Assembly (NCBI RefSeq): GCF_029227915.1
Contig: NC_079877.1
Span: forward strand, 18,336,851-18,400,850
DNA length: 64,000 nucleotides
Direction: 5' to 3'
Origin: Hydractinia symbiolongicarpus
Taxonomy: Eukaryota > Cnidaria > Hydrozoa > Anthoathecata > Hydractiniidae
The notes beneath the pieces were generated by a model. It was given only the letters and a program-made list of their open reading frames with translations. It was not told the origin of the DNA and searched no databases. A program made the translations under genes and the position numbers. Of this stretch, positions 18,579 through 29,759 are shown one piece after another (the first letter of the stretch is position 1; each line of letters starts with the position of its first letter).

Positions 18579-19296
18579 CCCTATTCGGCCCGTGGTGGGC
18601 GGAATCCGAAGGTTTTTTTTAATAACCCTTTATTGATGCGTTATACGGTTATGAAACTTTCTGAGTTTCAATATTTATCTATTACACACCTGCATGCCAA
18701 ATTTTTAGGTCCCATACCTTTCAGAGGCTTTGATATTGGCCATTACTCAAAACTACCCCTAAATATCTCTATGAAGTCCTTATAATGGGGAAAATTTAAT
18801 AACTCCTGTTAGGATTATTCTTAGAACTTGAAACTTGCAACACAACTTTCTTTTATTAAGAAGAATCATTTTGCATAATTAGGACACGTGATTTTGTCGG
18901 ATTTTACCCGAAAATCGGAAAAAACGGATTTTCGGGCAATTTTTGGCTATTTTTCATGCGATCCACGTTAAAACCGGAAAATATGTTAAATAACTTTTAT
19001 TTAGCACTCAGAAACTTCAAAAAGAATGCAAAAATTCGCTCTGGAACAAAAGTAATTAAATTTTAAGCAAATAGTGGCATTGTTAACAAACTTCAAGCTT
19101 CTGATGACGTGACAGAAAATGTGCTGACGCAAGCAAAAATTTATTGCTGCCATTTTGTTCCTTTTATTACGTACTGTAAGTGTGCCAAGTTTGATTCAAT
19201 TTAAACAACTCTATGAAAAGTTATTGAGGGGGTGGGGGGGGGGGCGGATTCCGCCCCCGGTCATAGTATGTTCGAAAAACCCCGGACCGAATAGGG
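18579..19296. mobile_element. 718-bp MITE with CCCTATTCGG ends, TTAA type
   Basis: The ends CCCTATTCGG(C/T)CCG are inverted repeats. TTAA follows the right end and TTAG (one change) precedes the left, matching a piggyBac-type footprint with CCC termini. The termini also share GGCGGAATCCG. The interior is AT-rich and non-coding, with a G-rich stretch at 19227-19243. It sits inside the pogo element. Confidence 0.65.
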
Positions 19297-19492
19297 TTAA
19301 AGGGGAGCTGTTGTCCCATCTTGTCCCACAATCGGAGCAAGATGGGACATGCAAAAAAAAAGTTAAATTAAGCAGATCATGTTTTTTTTTAAATAAAAGT
19401 TACAATAATATATTAAGGATGCCTACCATAAACACACAAAAATATTAGAAGAAAACATGTTACAAAAAATTATATTAAGTGGTCAATCGAAA

Positions 19493-19883
19493 AGAGATAG
19501 AGAGATGTTACTTCTGGCACAGTCGCGTGCGTGTACAACAGTGACGTCACAACAAATCCAGCACCATTCAATACCATGCCATGCATATCCATGGTTATTT
19601 CTTATTATACAGCAATGAGTAAGGGTAGTCCCTAATAAGTGATGACGTCATCAAAGTAGGCAGAATAAGAGGTCCAAAAATTTCTAGCACAATTCCCTAA
19701 TAATCAACGCATATCATACATGAATGAGTAGAAAGGAGGGAATTCCCTGATCGTATTCAAGAGGAAAATAACTGTGTTAGTCGAGGAGAATGGAATCCTC
19801 CGAGAAAGTAAAAATCTGTACAATAAAGAATGAACACACGCACCGTTAAACAATTACGCGATATTGCAAAAACCCGTGGCTTA
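19493..19883 (+). repeat. Left terminal inverted repeat, Polinton copy 2
   Basis: Matches the right end (36664-37067) inverted, with several indels. It contains TGACGTCA at 19542-19549 and 19643-19650, TCCCTAA-type repeats near 19628, 19694 and 19743, and the first ~18 codons of the polymerase gene from the ATG at 19830. Confidence 0.9.
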
Positions 19884-22879
19884 ACCAGATACTATAGGCT
19901 ACACAAGGCCGAATTGGTTGCCCTATTAGAGAATGTACAACAGAAACCGGTCAGGCCTATAACATCGGAGGATATGGACGTCTTCCAGAGACAGGAGATG
20001 GTCAAGATCCGTCCAACCATCGGGGGTAAAATCAGGGAATGGTACAACTGGGTATTGCCCCCATCTAAGATGGACGTCTTCGAGAAACAGGAACTGTCGA
20101 AAAAACGTTCCGTTATAAGATGCATGGATTTTATAATTGGCTTGTGGATGCTGTCCCCAAACCTATAAAAGAGGGGGTCAAGAGCACCTATGCAGCATTC
20201 AAACGCGGGGTTAGGGGTTTCTATAATGGGACAGCCAATACGAGGCCCACACTCAATGATGAGGTAGAAGAAGAGTCCGGGGAAGACTATCATTTGTTTT
20301 ACACCACAGGAACATAAGCATGCACTCCACAGGACCTTCCGAAGTTTCTGCATTCCTGGCATGGGGGGTGGCGACGTTGACGGGTATATAGGGATGGTGC
20401 GATCAAACGTGAAAACCTTGGTTGGGGACCAGGTAGAAGATATGGGGTCGGCAAAGGTACAGCTGTCACTATGGATTATGTGGAAGAAGCCTTCAAATAT
20501 AGAGGGGGCTAACGATAAGTACATTGAGGTGAAGAAGGTCTTTCACAGTAATATGGCCTCGGTATTCCAAGGCAGCGATGTAGATGATGTGTTGGGTAGG
20601 ATGTTTGTCCAAATCAAAACAGGTGTGGAAAATCCGGCACTACCTCAGAGTGGCTTTACGATCTCTCAAATCCTATACCTCGATGCAGATTTTCACAAAT
20701 TGAGATTAACAAGAGGCTCATCATACATCAAACTACTCACATGGATAGCCTCCAAAAAGGCAATTATTAACCCGGTGAATGGGGATGAGGAGTGTTTCAA
20801 ATAGGCTGTTATAGCATCTTTACATCATGAGGAGATAGGGAGGAACCTGAATCGAATATCTCAGATGAAACCCTACGTGGACCTTTATAACTGGGACGGA
20901 ATAGAGTTCCCAACAAGTATCAAAAGTATATACAAATTTGAGGCGAATAACCCCGACATTGCGGTGAATGTTCTGTATATAACGGGAAAGAGGATCAATA
21001 TCCTACGTCAATCGGTGCACAACGGGCGTACCAAGGTGGTGACTCTATTGCTTATCACCGATTATAAAAAGACCCAATATACGGCGGTCAAAAGTCTATC
21101 GAGGCTCCTGGGCAAGGAGACTTCGAAGAATAGGAACCCAATGCACTTCTGCCTAAACTGTCTACAGGGTTTTCTCACAATTGAATCGAGGGACAAGCAT
21201 TATAGGTACTGCAGGGACCATGAGGCAGTCTAGATCACAATGCCAACAGAGGCCGAAAAATGGTTATATTATAGGGATGGCCAGCAACAATTCAAGGTAC
21301 CCTTTGCCATCTATGCGGATTTCGAGAGTCTGCTAGTCCCGGTAGAGGATGCCAGGGACACAAAGACGAAAAGGCTGAGCAAGCAAGTACCATCCGTGCC
21401 TATGTGGATGTACCAGATCCCCTAAAAGTCTACAGGGGTGAGAAATGCCTCACCCGTTTCGTTAACAATCTGGAGGATTAGGTGAAACGTCTCTACAATA
21501 CCTACCCGCAGCATCCCATGATGCCTCTAACAGAGGTCCTAAAAAGAGAGCATGACGAGGCATCGAAATGCCATATCTGCCTAAAACCCTTTGACGATTG
21601 CGAAAATAACCGTAAAGTTCGGGACCATTGTCACTATGCCGGATTATACAGGGGTGCGGCGCATAACAGCTGTAATCTGAAATACAAGATACCCTGCCAC
21701 ATCCCTGTCATCTTCCATAGCCTTTCAGGGTATGATCTCACCTGTTCATTAGGGAATTGGGTGAAAAATACGACACCCAGGACATCGGCTGTATAGCGGA
21801 AAATGTTGAATAATATATCAGTTTTAATGTGAAAATCAAGGTACCCCTTGGAGGTATGGGATATTGTGATGGCGAGACATACCGGACCATAGAGATTAGG
21901 TTCATAGATTCCTGTCAGCATCATCGTTAGACAAATTGGCAAGCAACCTCATTGGTACAAACTCCGCTGGTATGAAATGTAAGTCGTATGCAGATACCTG
22001 CCTGGAATTCCAGAGCATAGACGTCGAATACATGGCAAGATTTGATGCAAAAATTGCGAATCAAATACCACCAAGCAGCTTAATCGGGACCGGGTAAAGG
22101 CAAACGTACCGTCCTTGGCAAAGTTCATCGACAAGGATAATGTCTTCAGGCTGATGCTGAGAAAAACCGTGTACCCTTATGAATGCATTAATGGATAGCA
22201 GAGATCCAAAGAGCTGGAACTACCTCCCAAGAAGGCCTTCTACAGCAAACTGAATATGAAAGGTATCAGCGACAGGGACTATACATATGCAAAAGAGGTA
22301 TGGAATGGGAGACTACCATGCAATCTTCCTGACCATAGACGTCCGGCTATTGGCCGACGTCTTCGAGACATTTCGAGGCGTCCGCCTAGACAACTACAGC
22401 GTTGATCCCGCCCATTTCTACTCCGCACCCGACTTGGCCTTGAAGGTTGCACCGAAATTTACGGGGATTAAGTTAGAGCTTCTCACCGATCCTGACATGC
22501 TCCTAATGTTTGAGAAGGGTATAGGAGGAGGTATAAACCAGGCTGTACATCGTTATGCCAAGGCTAATAACAAGTATATGGGGGACCAGTATAACCGGGA
22601 CGAGGAGTCCTCCTACCTGCAGTATCTGGATGCGAACAACCTATACGGATGGGCGATGCGTCAAGACCTTCCCACGGATGGCTTTAAATTCTGGACATGT
22701 CAAAGCTGGTCATGTACGAGTTCCATTATGATTACATGCAGCCAAAATATGGTAGCAAGTTGCAACTCTGTTACATGGATACGGACTCGTTCGTATACCA
22801 CATTCAAACCCACGACTTTTACAGGGATATGGCCAACGATGCTGAGAGACGTTTCGATACTAGTGCTTATAATCCAGAC
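19830..22879 (+). pseudogene. polB: Polinton type B DNA polymerase, copy 2, broken and internally deleted
   Basis: The start MNTRTVKQLRDIAKTRGL lies in the terminal repeat. A Cys/His finger (CLNCLQGF), exonuclease motif I (ADFESLL, ~21315), the EndoVII-like cluster (CHICLKPF...DHCHYAG) and motif A (DANNLYGWAM, ~22630-22655) are recognisable in several frames. A deletion then joins DGFKF directly to MSKLVMYEFHYDYM, removing motif B. Motif C YMDTDS is at 22772-22789. At least eight frameshifts or stops are present, and the true C-terminus is deleted. Confidence 0.9.
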
Positions 22880-23008
22880 GTATACTGCACTATTGGGAGG
22901 TGTTTAGCCTCACTGCTTATAGCGGGCCATACAGCGAGGAATATAAGCAAAAAGAAACAGGAAGAGATGGTGAAGGAGGTGGATACGGTGGAGGAGACGG
23001 TGCTATAA
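22880..23008 (+). pseudogene. C-terminal remnant of the 165-aa Polinton protein, fused to polymerase
   Basis: The segment VYCTIGRCLASLLIAGHTAR and its charged tail match the end of the copy-1 protein 4241-4738. A deletion of about 0.75 kb has placed it in frame behind polymerase motif C, making a 103-residue hybrid ORF (22697-23008). The hybrid is most likely a deletion by-product. Confidence 0.75.
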
Positions 23009-23013
23009 GATAA

Positions 23014-23373
23014 ATGAGTGAAGAAGATCCGAAACAAGAAGAAAGAGTCATTACCAAACCACCAAAGCATCCGGGGAGGGTTGCGCAGGGGAATAAGTTG
23101 GCGGCACTCATGAAGAAGAGGAAGGAAGAGATGAAGCAACAAGATTGTACTGTAGGGACTGAAGCCAAAACCTCTTCTGAGGCCAGCACCGTACGGTCGA
23201 TGGACATCGTCTACATCTATGGAGTCGGAACGATAGCAATGCTTGCCATAGGGGTAGGCGTTTGGTATGTGTTTAGCAGGGGTAAAAACAAACGCCAAAA
23301 CCCCGCCCCCGAGCTCCAGCAGGGCAAACAGGGCAAAACCCAACCAAATATCGATATTTTCAAAATTCGGTAA
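23014..23373 (+). CDS. Basic protein with central membrane span, 119 aa
   Basis: Counterpart of 4743-4997, and longer: after the hydrophobic segment (YGVGTIAMLAIGVGVWYVF) it continues with a basic Gln-rich tail ending NIDIFKIR. The N-terminal half keeps ERVITKPPKHP. The start lies 5 bp after the upstream stop, as in copy 1. Intact frame in the longer form suggests this is the ancestral length. Family unknown. Confidence 0.72.
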   Translation: MSEEDPKQEERVITKPPKHPGRVAQGNKLAALMKKRKEEMKQQDCTVGTEAKTSSEASTVRSMDIVYIYGVGTIAMLAIGVGVWYVFSRGKNKRQNPAPELQQGKQGKTQPNIDIFKIR

Positions 23374-23379
23374 TAATAA

Positions 23380-23499
23380 ATGAGTGCAAGCAACGTAACG
23401 CCGAAAGAAAAGGAGATTTTGGATATTCTCTACGGGACGGTCGTGGACCTTAGTTTCACCTTTGCCTATGTCGTGACAGGTAAGAAATTTTGGGTATAA
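23380..23499 (+). CDS. Small hydrophobic protein, 39 aa
   Basis: ATG follows TAATAATAA. The middle (VVDLSFTFAYVVTG) is hydrophobic. It corresponds in place to 5133-5273 of copy 1, although sequence similarity is weak. Unknown role. Confidence 0.4.
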   Translation: MSASNVTPKEKEILDILYGTVVDLSFTFAYVVTGKKFWV

Positions 23500-23516
23500 C
23501 AAGGCCATCTACAAAA

Positions 23517-23627
23517 ATGGATACAAATGATGTCCTCAAGATGGTTGCTGATTTTGCAGCAGGCCGGGCGACTCGTGGAATGGCCGTCAAAAAAGGGTGG
23601 TTACCCGAAAGAATCGTGCCTAAATAG
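23517..23627 (+). CDS. Small conserved Polinton protein, 36 aa
   Basis: Short intact ORF (MDTNDVLKMVADFA...) ending KKGWLPERIVPK, similar to the end of 5287-5400 in copy 1. It is followed 18 bp later by the conserved hairpin. Unknown function. Confidence 0.5.
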   Translation: MDTNDVLKMVADFAAGRATRGMAVKKGWLPERIVPK

Positions 23628-23645
23628 ACCGCATGGTAAAGCTTC

Positions 23646-23664
23646 TATATCTCAATGAGATATA
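23646..23664. terminator. Intergenic hairpin, 8-bp stem
   Basis: TATATCTC pairs with GAGATATA around AAT, the counterpart of 5415-5441 in copy 1. The loop differs while the stem is kept. Confidence 0.45.
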
Positions 23665-23667
23665 AAT

Positions 23668-24030
23668 ATGGAATAGGCCAAAAATTGTTCCATGTGTTCA
23701 AAATCTCTTCCCTTGAACCAGTTCAAGGCAAAGGGCAAAGGTCAACTAACGATTACATGCATTCCCTGCCTTGATCTTAAGAGGGTTTCAATGGGTCACA
23801 CTAGACGTCGCATTTATATGCAACCCTTACATGAGTTAATAATTATACTCCAGGATCATATTCAGGCCTAGTTTTCTGAAGGCTATACCTGGGAAAATTT
23901 CGAATTACATGTACATAACAAAGTACGCTTCAGATACAATGAAACATTTAATTCTCCGACGCTTGCCGAGGTCGCTAAGGCATTACAGCGGGCGTATACA
24001 TCCATAGTAAATGGAAATCAAACGTTGTAG
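23668..24030 (+). pseudogene. CxxC zinc-cluster protein, two in-frame stops
   Basis: One continuous 121-codon frame from ATG to TAG carries two internal TAG codons (third codon and near 23870). Two CxxC pairs (CSMC, CIPC) are present, and the C-terminal half has TWENFELHV. It confirms the structure of the broken copy-1 gene (5443-5779) and its overlap with the next gene. Confidence 0.6.
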
Positions 24031-24336
24031 ATTATGCAAAAAGCTATTACCCCGGAAAAGTTTAAAATTAGAGGAAATAGTCTAACGAAAAGTTGCATAG
24101 GTTGCCTGGCTAAAGCGAAGGAGAGGCGTAATGCAAGGACATCGAAGACGTTGACCACGAAATAGACGCACTTGCTATTGATATGGAAATTAGAGGGTTT
24201 CAACAGCATGATAATTACCTGATTCTCTATACCTTATTGACATACAACATTATACCCCGGTACGCCGAACTCATCAGGGATAGTCCCGAGAAGGCAAGGC
24301 TCGTCGAGATGCATTAAGTTAAGCAGGAAAAATTAA
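24011..24336 (+). pseudogene. Cys-rich zinc-finger protein, frameshifted
   Basis: Starts MEIKRCRLCKKLLP as the counterpart of 5760-6125; CIGC follows in a shifted frame, and the conserved part (VDHEIDALAIDMEIRGFQ-like, IIPRYAELIRDSPEKA) lies further on. At least two frameshifts. The 3' end meets the next ATG at 24336. Confidence 0.55.
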
Positions 24337-24494
24337 TGTATACCCCACCACCCCTCGAATACCAGGCTCGAAATACCAAACTCTGCCAAGTTTGTCGAGG
24401 GTCTTTGGTAAACAATTATGGAGGTGTATGGATTTGCGAGGCATGTGCCGCGATATACCCAAAAATCCATGTTAGGAAGTGGAGCAGCTATTGA
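24336..24494 (+). CDS. Zinc-ribbon microprotein, 52 aa
   Basis: CQVC and CEAC, spaced as in copy 1 (6086-6262), with NNYGGVWICEACAA between and after. Intact in both copies. It lies 7 bp upstream of the packaging ATPase start. Confidence 0.7.
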   Translation: MYTPPPLEYQARNTKLCQVCRGSLVNNYGGVWICEACAAIYPKIHVRKWSSY

Positions 24495-24500
24495 AATAAA

Positions 24501-25164
24501 ATGTTGGATGTCGTGAGAGATCCGCATACGGCAATCTTCACAGGCCCTACCTCTTGCAGAAAAACGCAACGTGTTTTGGACCTGCTTGAGAATAAGTATA
24601 AAAAGCAATATCACAACATAGTCATTTTGTGCCCAACCATACAGTGGAATGCCACCTATTTGGAGAGGGCATCGCTATGAAAAGACCCATATGTATTTCT
24701 GATAGACCCCAAAGACCAGTTATTTGAATGGATCCAAAAACTTTCCTCATTGCTAGCAGGCGAAGAAAGCCTCTTCATAGTCGACGATAAGCCTCGATAA
24801 GCGTCGGCAATCCCTGCCTAAATTGGCTATTTCAGGTAGACACAGAAAGCATAGTTTATGGCTACTCACGCAGTCATATCCTGCCCTGCCCAAGAATCTG
24901 AGACGACAGAAGAAGGCCTCGTTCCTCTGGTTTCCTCATGAGCGGTCGGATATGAAAATGATAGATGAGGAGACTGGACACGCTGATAGGGATATAGGTT
25001 ATGAGGTAAAGAGACAAAAACATATTGAGCAAGCCTTGAGATGCAACTTTATACGATATAACCCTGATGCCCCCAACTTCTCCATTTTTCACATTATTAA
25101 CAAGATTTATCGCTATGTGTTTGCCGAAATTAACCTAGGGGACCATGACTTAAGCGGGCACTAA
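24501..25164 (+). pseudogene. Packaging ATPase fused by deletion to nuclease tail
   Basis: The start MLDVVRDPHTAIFTGPTSC gives the N-terminus missing from copy 1. The Walker A glycine before Lys is replaced by Arg (GPTSCRKT), which would disable ATP binding. A TGA near 24678 and a small deletion after LFIVDD break the frame. From about 24974 the sequence jumps from the ATPase (MIDEET) to the PD-(D/E)XK-like tail (DRDIGYEVKRQKHIEQ), a ~0.6 kb deletion with short homology GAT-GA at the junction. Confidence 0.82.
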
Positions 25165-25193
25165 TTTTAATACTCACAAGGGTATTAAAATTA
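25162..25193. terminator. Intergenic hairpin, 12-bp perfect stem
   Basis: TAATTTTAATAC pairs with GTATTAAAATTA around TCACAAGG, starting at the stop codon of the upstream gene. Stem sequence differs from its copy-1 counterpart (7525-7552), yet pairing is preserved, which argues for selection on structure. Confidence 0.55.
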
Positions 25194-25244
25194 CTGTTTA
25201 TGAGCATGCTGAAATCTTCTGACTTATGTCGATAGATTAGAAAG

Positions 25245-25938
25245 ATGTCGTTGCAGGTTAAGTTCAACACAGAGACCATCGAAACCCTAACCAAAAATAA
25301 AAACTACCCCCTGTTTAAAAGGGCAGATATTGGCAGTTTTTTGGGATATGCTAACATCAGGTCCAATTTTCAATATTTGGTCGGGGAAACCAAAACAAGG
25401 CAAGAAATTGTGGGGTTGAGGGGAGGAGTCGGTAGTACCCGGGCAGCTGTGAAAAAACTGCAAGACGAACTTGAGAAGCAGCGCCAAGCCCTCGAAGACA
25501 GAGATATTGCCGTCGCTATACTCGAGGATGATCTAGACGGCAGGGATAATCAGCTCATGGTGCTCGAGGACGAACTTGAGGTAGAGGCTAAGGAAAGTTT
25601 GAGACTTAAAGAATGACATGTTCCGCACCGATATCAATATGATACCGTGCTATGTGTGGTTGATAAAAACGATCCTCACGAGCATGGAAAAAAAAGGCAT
25701 ACATAAACACTATATGATCCGACTATACTATATGATGCTAGCGTAAGCAACTCAGCACAAGAATAAGCACCTTAAGGGCAATGTACCCTGAGATGACTGT
25801 AAGGAAACCGGAATGCGACGATCCGAATGCCGAGAAGATACCCTGGGCACGGAGAATTGTTACCTAAACCACTTCACGTTACCCGATGGTGATACACGGG
25901 ATCTATTCGAGGGAATATTTGACATTGATATGTCGTAG
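25245..25938 (+). pseudogene. Bro-N / coiled-coil protein, copy 2, truncated
   Basis: The first 123 codons (25245-25616) are intact: MSLQVKFN, then a Bro-N-like core (PLFKRADIGSFLGYANIRSNF) and a coiled coil with EDRD repeats. A TGA at 25614 and later frameshifts disrupt the DUF3627-like C-terminus, whose remnants (YQYDTVLCVVDKNDPHEHG, NHFTLPDGDTRDLFEGIFD) can still be read up to 25938. Bro-N domains bind DNA in viral antirepressor-type proteins. Confidence 0.65.
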
Positions 25939-25946
25939 GTATACAC

Positions 25947-25979
25947 TAATTTTTACTAATCTTGTGGGTAGTAAAATTA
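25947..25979. terminator. Decayed intergenic hairpin
   Basis: TAATTTTTACTA pairs imperfectly with TAGTAAAATTA around ATCTTGTGGG. Counterpart of 8426-8457, at the end of the Bro-type gene. Confidence 0.4.
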
Positions 25980-26073
25980 TATGCAAAAGTGGTGGGTTCC
26001 CAACCCCTCCTATGGAATATACCTTTTTGACCCTTTCAGCTCTATGTTAAAAGGTACTGAAATATCAAAAAAG

Positions 26074-26679
26074 ATGGAAGCTTATCTACAAAGGAATCAA
26101 TTTACAATCAACTACAATATTCAGGTACCTGTGCTGCATTGCTGTATAAAGGCAAGATCAGTGACCGGTTAATGCCCTACCTGCCTGCAAAATTTTAGTT
26201 ACCGAGGTGGAGTATACTACGAAGGTTTTGAATAACCCCCAGACGATGATCTTTTATACAGGGTAGCACCAGGCGAATAAGCATGGGGAACATTTGCGAG
26301 AAACGGGATCGATGATGATCTCGAGGATGATATTGAACGTCTGGGACTCCATATCGTTGCGGCCAAAGAGAACAACTATGGGGCATTCTGCTACCAGGTC
26401 ATCAAGGATAGGGACTTGAAGCTATCGGATTTGGCTGATATCGCAACAATAGGTGATATACTCAACTTTCCGATACCAAATAGACGTCTAGTCGATATTG
26501 ATTTGGAGATAAAACCTAATGTCATCAAAGGTATCGTCTATGGGTACCCGTTTCACACCCAACATCCTTTGGACTATGTAAGGGATCCGAATGAAGATGA
26601 TGACGGGGATGACGAAATAGATTTGGATGAACTCGAGAAAGCACTTTACCATTCTTTGATAACATCCGGTGGTACTTGA
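26074..26679 (+). pseudogene. Conserved Polinton protein of unknown function, copy 2
   Basis: Shares the start MEAYLQRNQFTINYN with 8555-9147. A TAA at about 26170 and two more stops interrupt the middle; the C-terminal 87 codons from 26416 (LSDLADIATIGDILNF, acidic run DDDGDDEIDLDEL, YHSLITSGGT) are open. It overlaps the integrase stop by 34 bases. Confidence 0.6.
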
Positions 26680-27649
26680 ACATCCTCAAGAATAAGCATC
26701 AGCTCCTTCGACACGAAGCTACGATCAGGGCCGTCCTTTAAATAGTATAGCACGCGACTACTTGCTACAATACGATCCAACCTGTAAGTATGTTTACTGT
26801 AAAAGGCGTCAGTTGCGCGCCTCTTTTGATCAGCGTGCTCCTCACCCGGCTGTAGCAGATACAAGTACAATCCATCCTCTGGTAGAGGCTTCCTTTCGGG
26901 ATATTCCTCGCTTTTTGCGAGTGGTATCTCATCGAGTTTGATGGCCTTGTTAGGTTTCATGCCGATCATGGAAGTCTTGGTATTATTAAGGCTTTTGACG
27001 ATGGTATACAGATATTTCACCCAAATGGTACTAGGCTCCCTAGAAACCAACTCCTGGGCATCCTGGGGTTTGAATAGTCTTTCGGCAAGTACCTTATTGT
27101 AGGACTCTACAAAGGCTGTGAATGTATGGTGGTACCTTGTGGTGGCCCTCTTAATTTCAACCCCTTTACCCTCTAGTAGCTTGGTTACATCCGATAGAAA
27201 CTCAGAGCCATTGTCGCATTGGAAGGTTTTGGGGTACTGTAGGAATCTTGCCTTGTAAATATCTTTGAGCATGTCGGTGACTTCAGTGGCTTTCTTTGTG
27301 CGCAAGGGTGTCGCTACTTTGTAACGTGAGGCCACGTCAATGCCTGTCAGGATGTACTTGTACGTGTTGCCATACAACCGATCATGGGGCATGTACAACA
27401 GATCAAATTGGTGCATCTCATTTGGTCGATTTTGAAGTGTGGATAATCAATACGTTTTGGACCCCAAATGTGTCTCAACCACAGGAGTTGACGGGACAAC
27501 CAATGAGTAACCTTCTTTCTGGATAGGCCGGCTTCTGCAGCGAGTAACCTGATAGCTTTGCGGCCGGTTCACAAATGTTCCGGGGTATAGTAGATATTGC
27601 CTAATTCTTCAGCCTCTTCCTCGGTAACAATGTGTGATGCTTTTGACAT
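26646..27649 (-). pseudogene. Polinton DD35E integrase, copy 2
   Basis: The catalytic domain is open for 256 codons (27416-26646). The triad is visible: D in TGIDVASRY, D in CDNGSEF and E in AFVESYNK, with exactly 35 residues between the last two. The C-terminus ends with VPPDVIKEW. Upstream, an N-terminal portion from ATG 27649 (MSKASHIVTEEEAEELG) is separated by a TGA (TGG in copy 1) and a frameshift just before MHQFDLLYM. So the core is intact but the whole gene is not. Confidence 0.9.
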
Positions 27650-27673
27650 GTTTATTATATGTCAAAAACGTTC

Positions 27674-27830
27674 CTATAGGTATTTGTAAGGCACAAAGCC
27701 CAGTAGAGATAGGGAGCCAAGGACGAATGTTAACTCACCATCTTGCTGCTGCTTGGAAGGGGTGTAAAAATCCTTCAACTGAGGGGATTTTTTGTTCGAA
27801 GCAACGTAAAATTTATACATATCATCATGG
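27674..27830 (-). pseudogene. C-terminal remnant of small membrane protein
   Basis: Reads QLKDFYTPSKQQQDGELTFV and the hydrophobic end LGSLSLLGFVPYKYL, matching 10080-10478 of copy 1 past its nonsense codon. The N-terminal half, the HNH gene and the capsid C-terminus are removed by a deletion at about 27835. Confidence 0.65.
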
Positions 27831-27841
27831 CTCTTACCCGC

Positions 27842-28688
27842 TTATATTAGCAACACACCCTTGAGACTTTTCACGGGGGTGTCAATTTGAAGGTTATATG
27901 AGGTATCTGCGTTTTTCAAAGTCACCACTTTGCTTCTTAGTATGCGTTCATAGGGTAGTGCCAATCTTGCATACCTTGACATCATGGCGCTGGCGAGACC
28001 TTCATGAGTGGTCTTGTCAAACTCTAGCCTAATGTTGGTTAACTTATACGCAGCATCAGCTGCCTTGCCTGCCGTAGACCCCGAGTCTGCCGTACCTCCA
28101 TCCTTGATCAATACAATACAAACTGAAACCTGTCGTATAATAACGCTTGATAGAAGGGTAAATCTCTCGTCAACTCAAACATTTTTCCCAATGGAATGCA
28201 GAAAGTGTTGCTATACGCCGCAACAATCGCCTTTTCCTCATCGGTCCCCACGTGGTCGCTAGCACCAACTTGCAGGGCCCTAATGGTCCGTCTTTGGGAT
28301 TGATGCCTTTGAGGAAGAGGTTGTTGTCCCTATCAAATTCTGGCAGCCAGAGGTCCCTATAGACCACCAGGGTATTGCAATCCGATATATTCTGAATTTC
28401 CTTATCATTCAAGGTGATACGTAGGTTTCGCACCAGACTTTTTCCAATGTTACTGACTATGGTACGTTTTGTATTGGTCCCCGTCAGCGTCAGGTCAAAT
28501 AGGAGCCTTAGGCTACCCGGGAAAATGACATCATTCTCAGGCATGTTTTGCATATCAACGTACAAGTCTTCATTCAGGTTTATCGTGCTTGGTATGTGGC
28601 TTATCTGAATCCTCTGTTTTCGGCCCTTGATACCAAAGATTTGCTTCATCTCTGCATATGGGTCTAGCGTCGTTCCAAATGCACTCAT
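27842..28688 (-). pseudogene. Polinton major capsid protein, copy 2, truncated
   Basis: MSAFGTTLDPYAEMKQIFG starts at 28688. The first ~150 residues match copy 1 closely (DVIFPGSLRLLFDLTLTG, RTIVSNIGKSLVRNLRITL). Frameshifts near 28270 and 28110 follow; the next part (NIRLEFDKTTHEGLASAMM) is read to 27842, where a deletion removes the C-terminal ~110 residues. Confidence 0.85.
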
Positions 28689-28844
28689 GTTTATTATATA
28701 TAGGAAAAGCTTTAAATAAAGATGCCAACTAATCCAGTATTTGTACCTGACATTGATATTGAAGATGGTGGGGAGGATGGGGGCCATCCAGATAAGCCTG
28801 ATGATACTACGTCAAAACTCCCTGGTATTGGTGGGGACAAGGTA

Positions 28845-29626
28845 GAAAATGTATTATGGCGAGCTTTAAATATCAACCTTCCATCATCCTGTAAGACTGT
28901 AGTCATTCTTTGTGGTACCAACAACCTACATAACAGTGTACCTAAAGACATTGCGGATGGTGATACCTAACATCTATAGGTATCGCGCTTCGTAAGAAAA
29001 AAGCAAACTTGAGGATTATTGTGTGTGGAATTCTACCTCGTGATTTCCATATTTCTAACTTATGGAGAAAAATAGATGATGTCAACTGTTCTTTGAGTAA
29101 AATTTGTACAAAGAAAAACCTTGAGTTTTTAATGCCAGAAACGGATTGGGTATGTAGAGACAATACTCTAAATATGTCTCTGTACTATGGGGATTGCTTA
29201 CATCTAGTCAAGAAAGGTAATGAAAAGTTGGCCTTATCTATTACTTCGCCCATCAAGATAAACGCTAGTAGGATAAATGTTTGCACTAGTGAACATAACT
29301 GTAAAAAGATGAACAATACAACCAAAATACCATTTATATTTCATGAATGTGATTATGTTCATCAACCTCCAGTAAGTGCACAAACTGAAATTCCTATTAG
29401 ATACGAAAAAAGGCTGAAAAAGAAACGCGAAAAAACAGTAAAACTAAAAACTGTGAAACAAAAAACTAGTGAACCTACTCGTAAAAAGGTACCAACAACG
29501 ACAAGTAATACGGAACTTAACAACTTGTTTCGTGATAAATTAACACAAGGTAAAAGGAAAACGCAAACCAAAATTTTTAATTTTCATTTATTTTTTAACA
29601 TAATTTTCTGTTTGTTTTTTTATTAA
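28845..29626 (+). pseudogene. LINE ORF1 remnant with SGNH-hydrolase-like domain
   Basis: Reads TVVILCGTNNLHNSVP (the GxN block of SGNH/GDSL esterases) and, after a frame break near 28970, IIVCGILPRD and DCLHLVKKGNEKLA (the DxxH-type block: D-x-x-H in DCLH). The C-terminus is highly basic (KRLKKKREKTVKLK). Such esterase-like ORF1 proteins are typical of CR1/L2-type LINEs. The N-terminus is missing. Confidence 0.72.
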
Positions 29627-29759
29627 CTGTTCAATTTCAATTTTTGAAAATATTAAGCCTGAATTTGTAAATAGCACTATATTAAATAGTAAGACAATTT
29701 TACCTGTTCATAAATTATTATTCTCATCTTTTTATATTTATAATCAAACCTTTGACGGT

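Noticed and set aside
26646-27649. Integrase considered as part of a retrovirus or Gypsy element
   Set aside because: It lies in a fixed place among Polinton genes, without RT, RNase H or LTRs, and equals the copy-1 gene.
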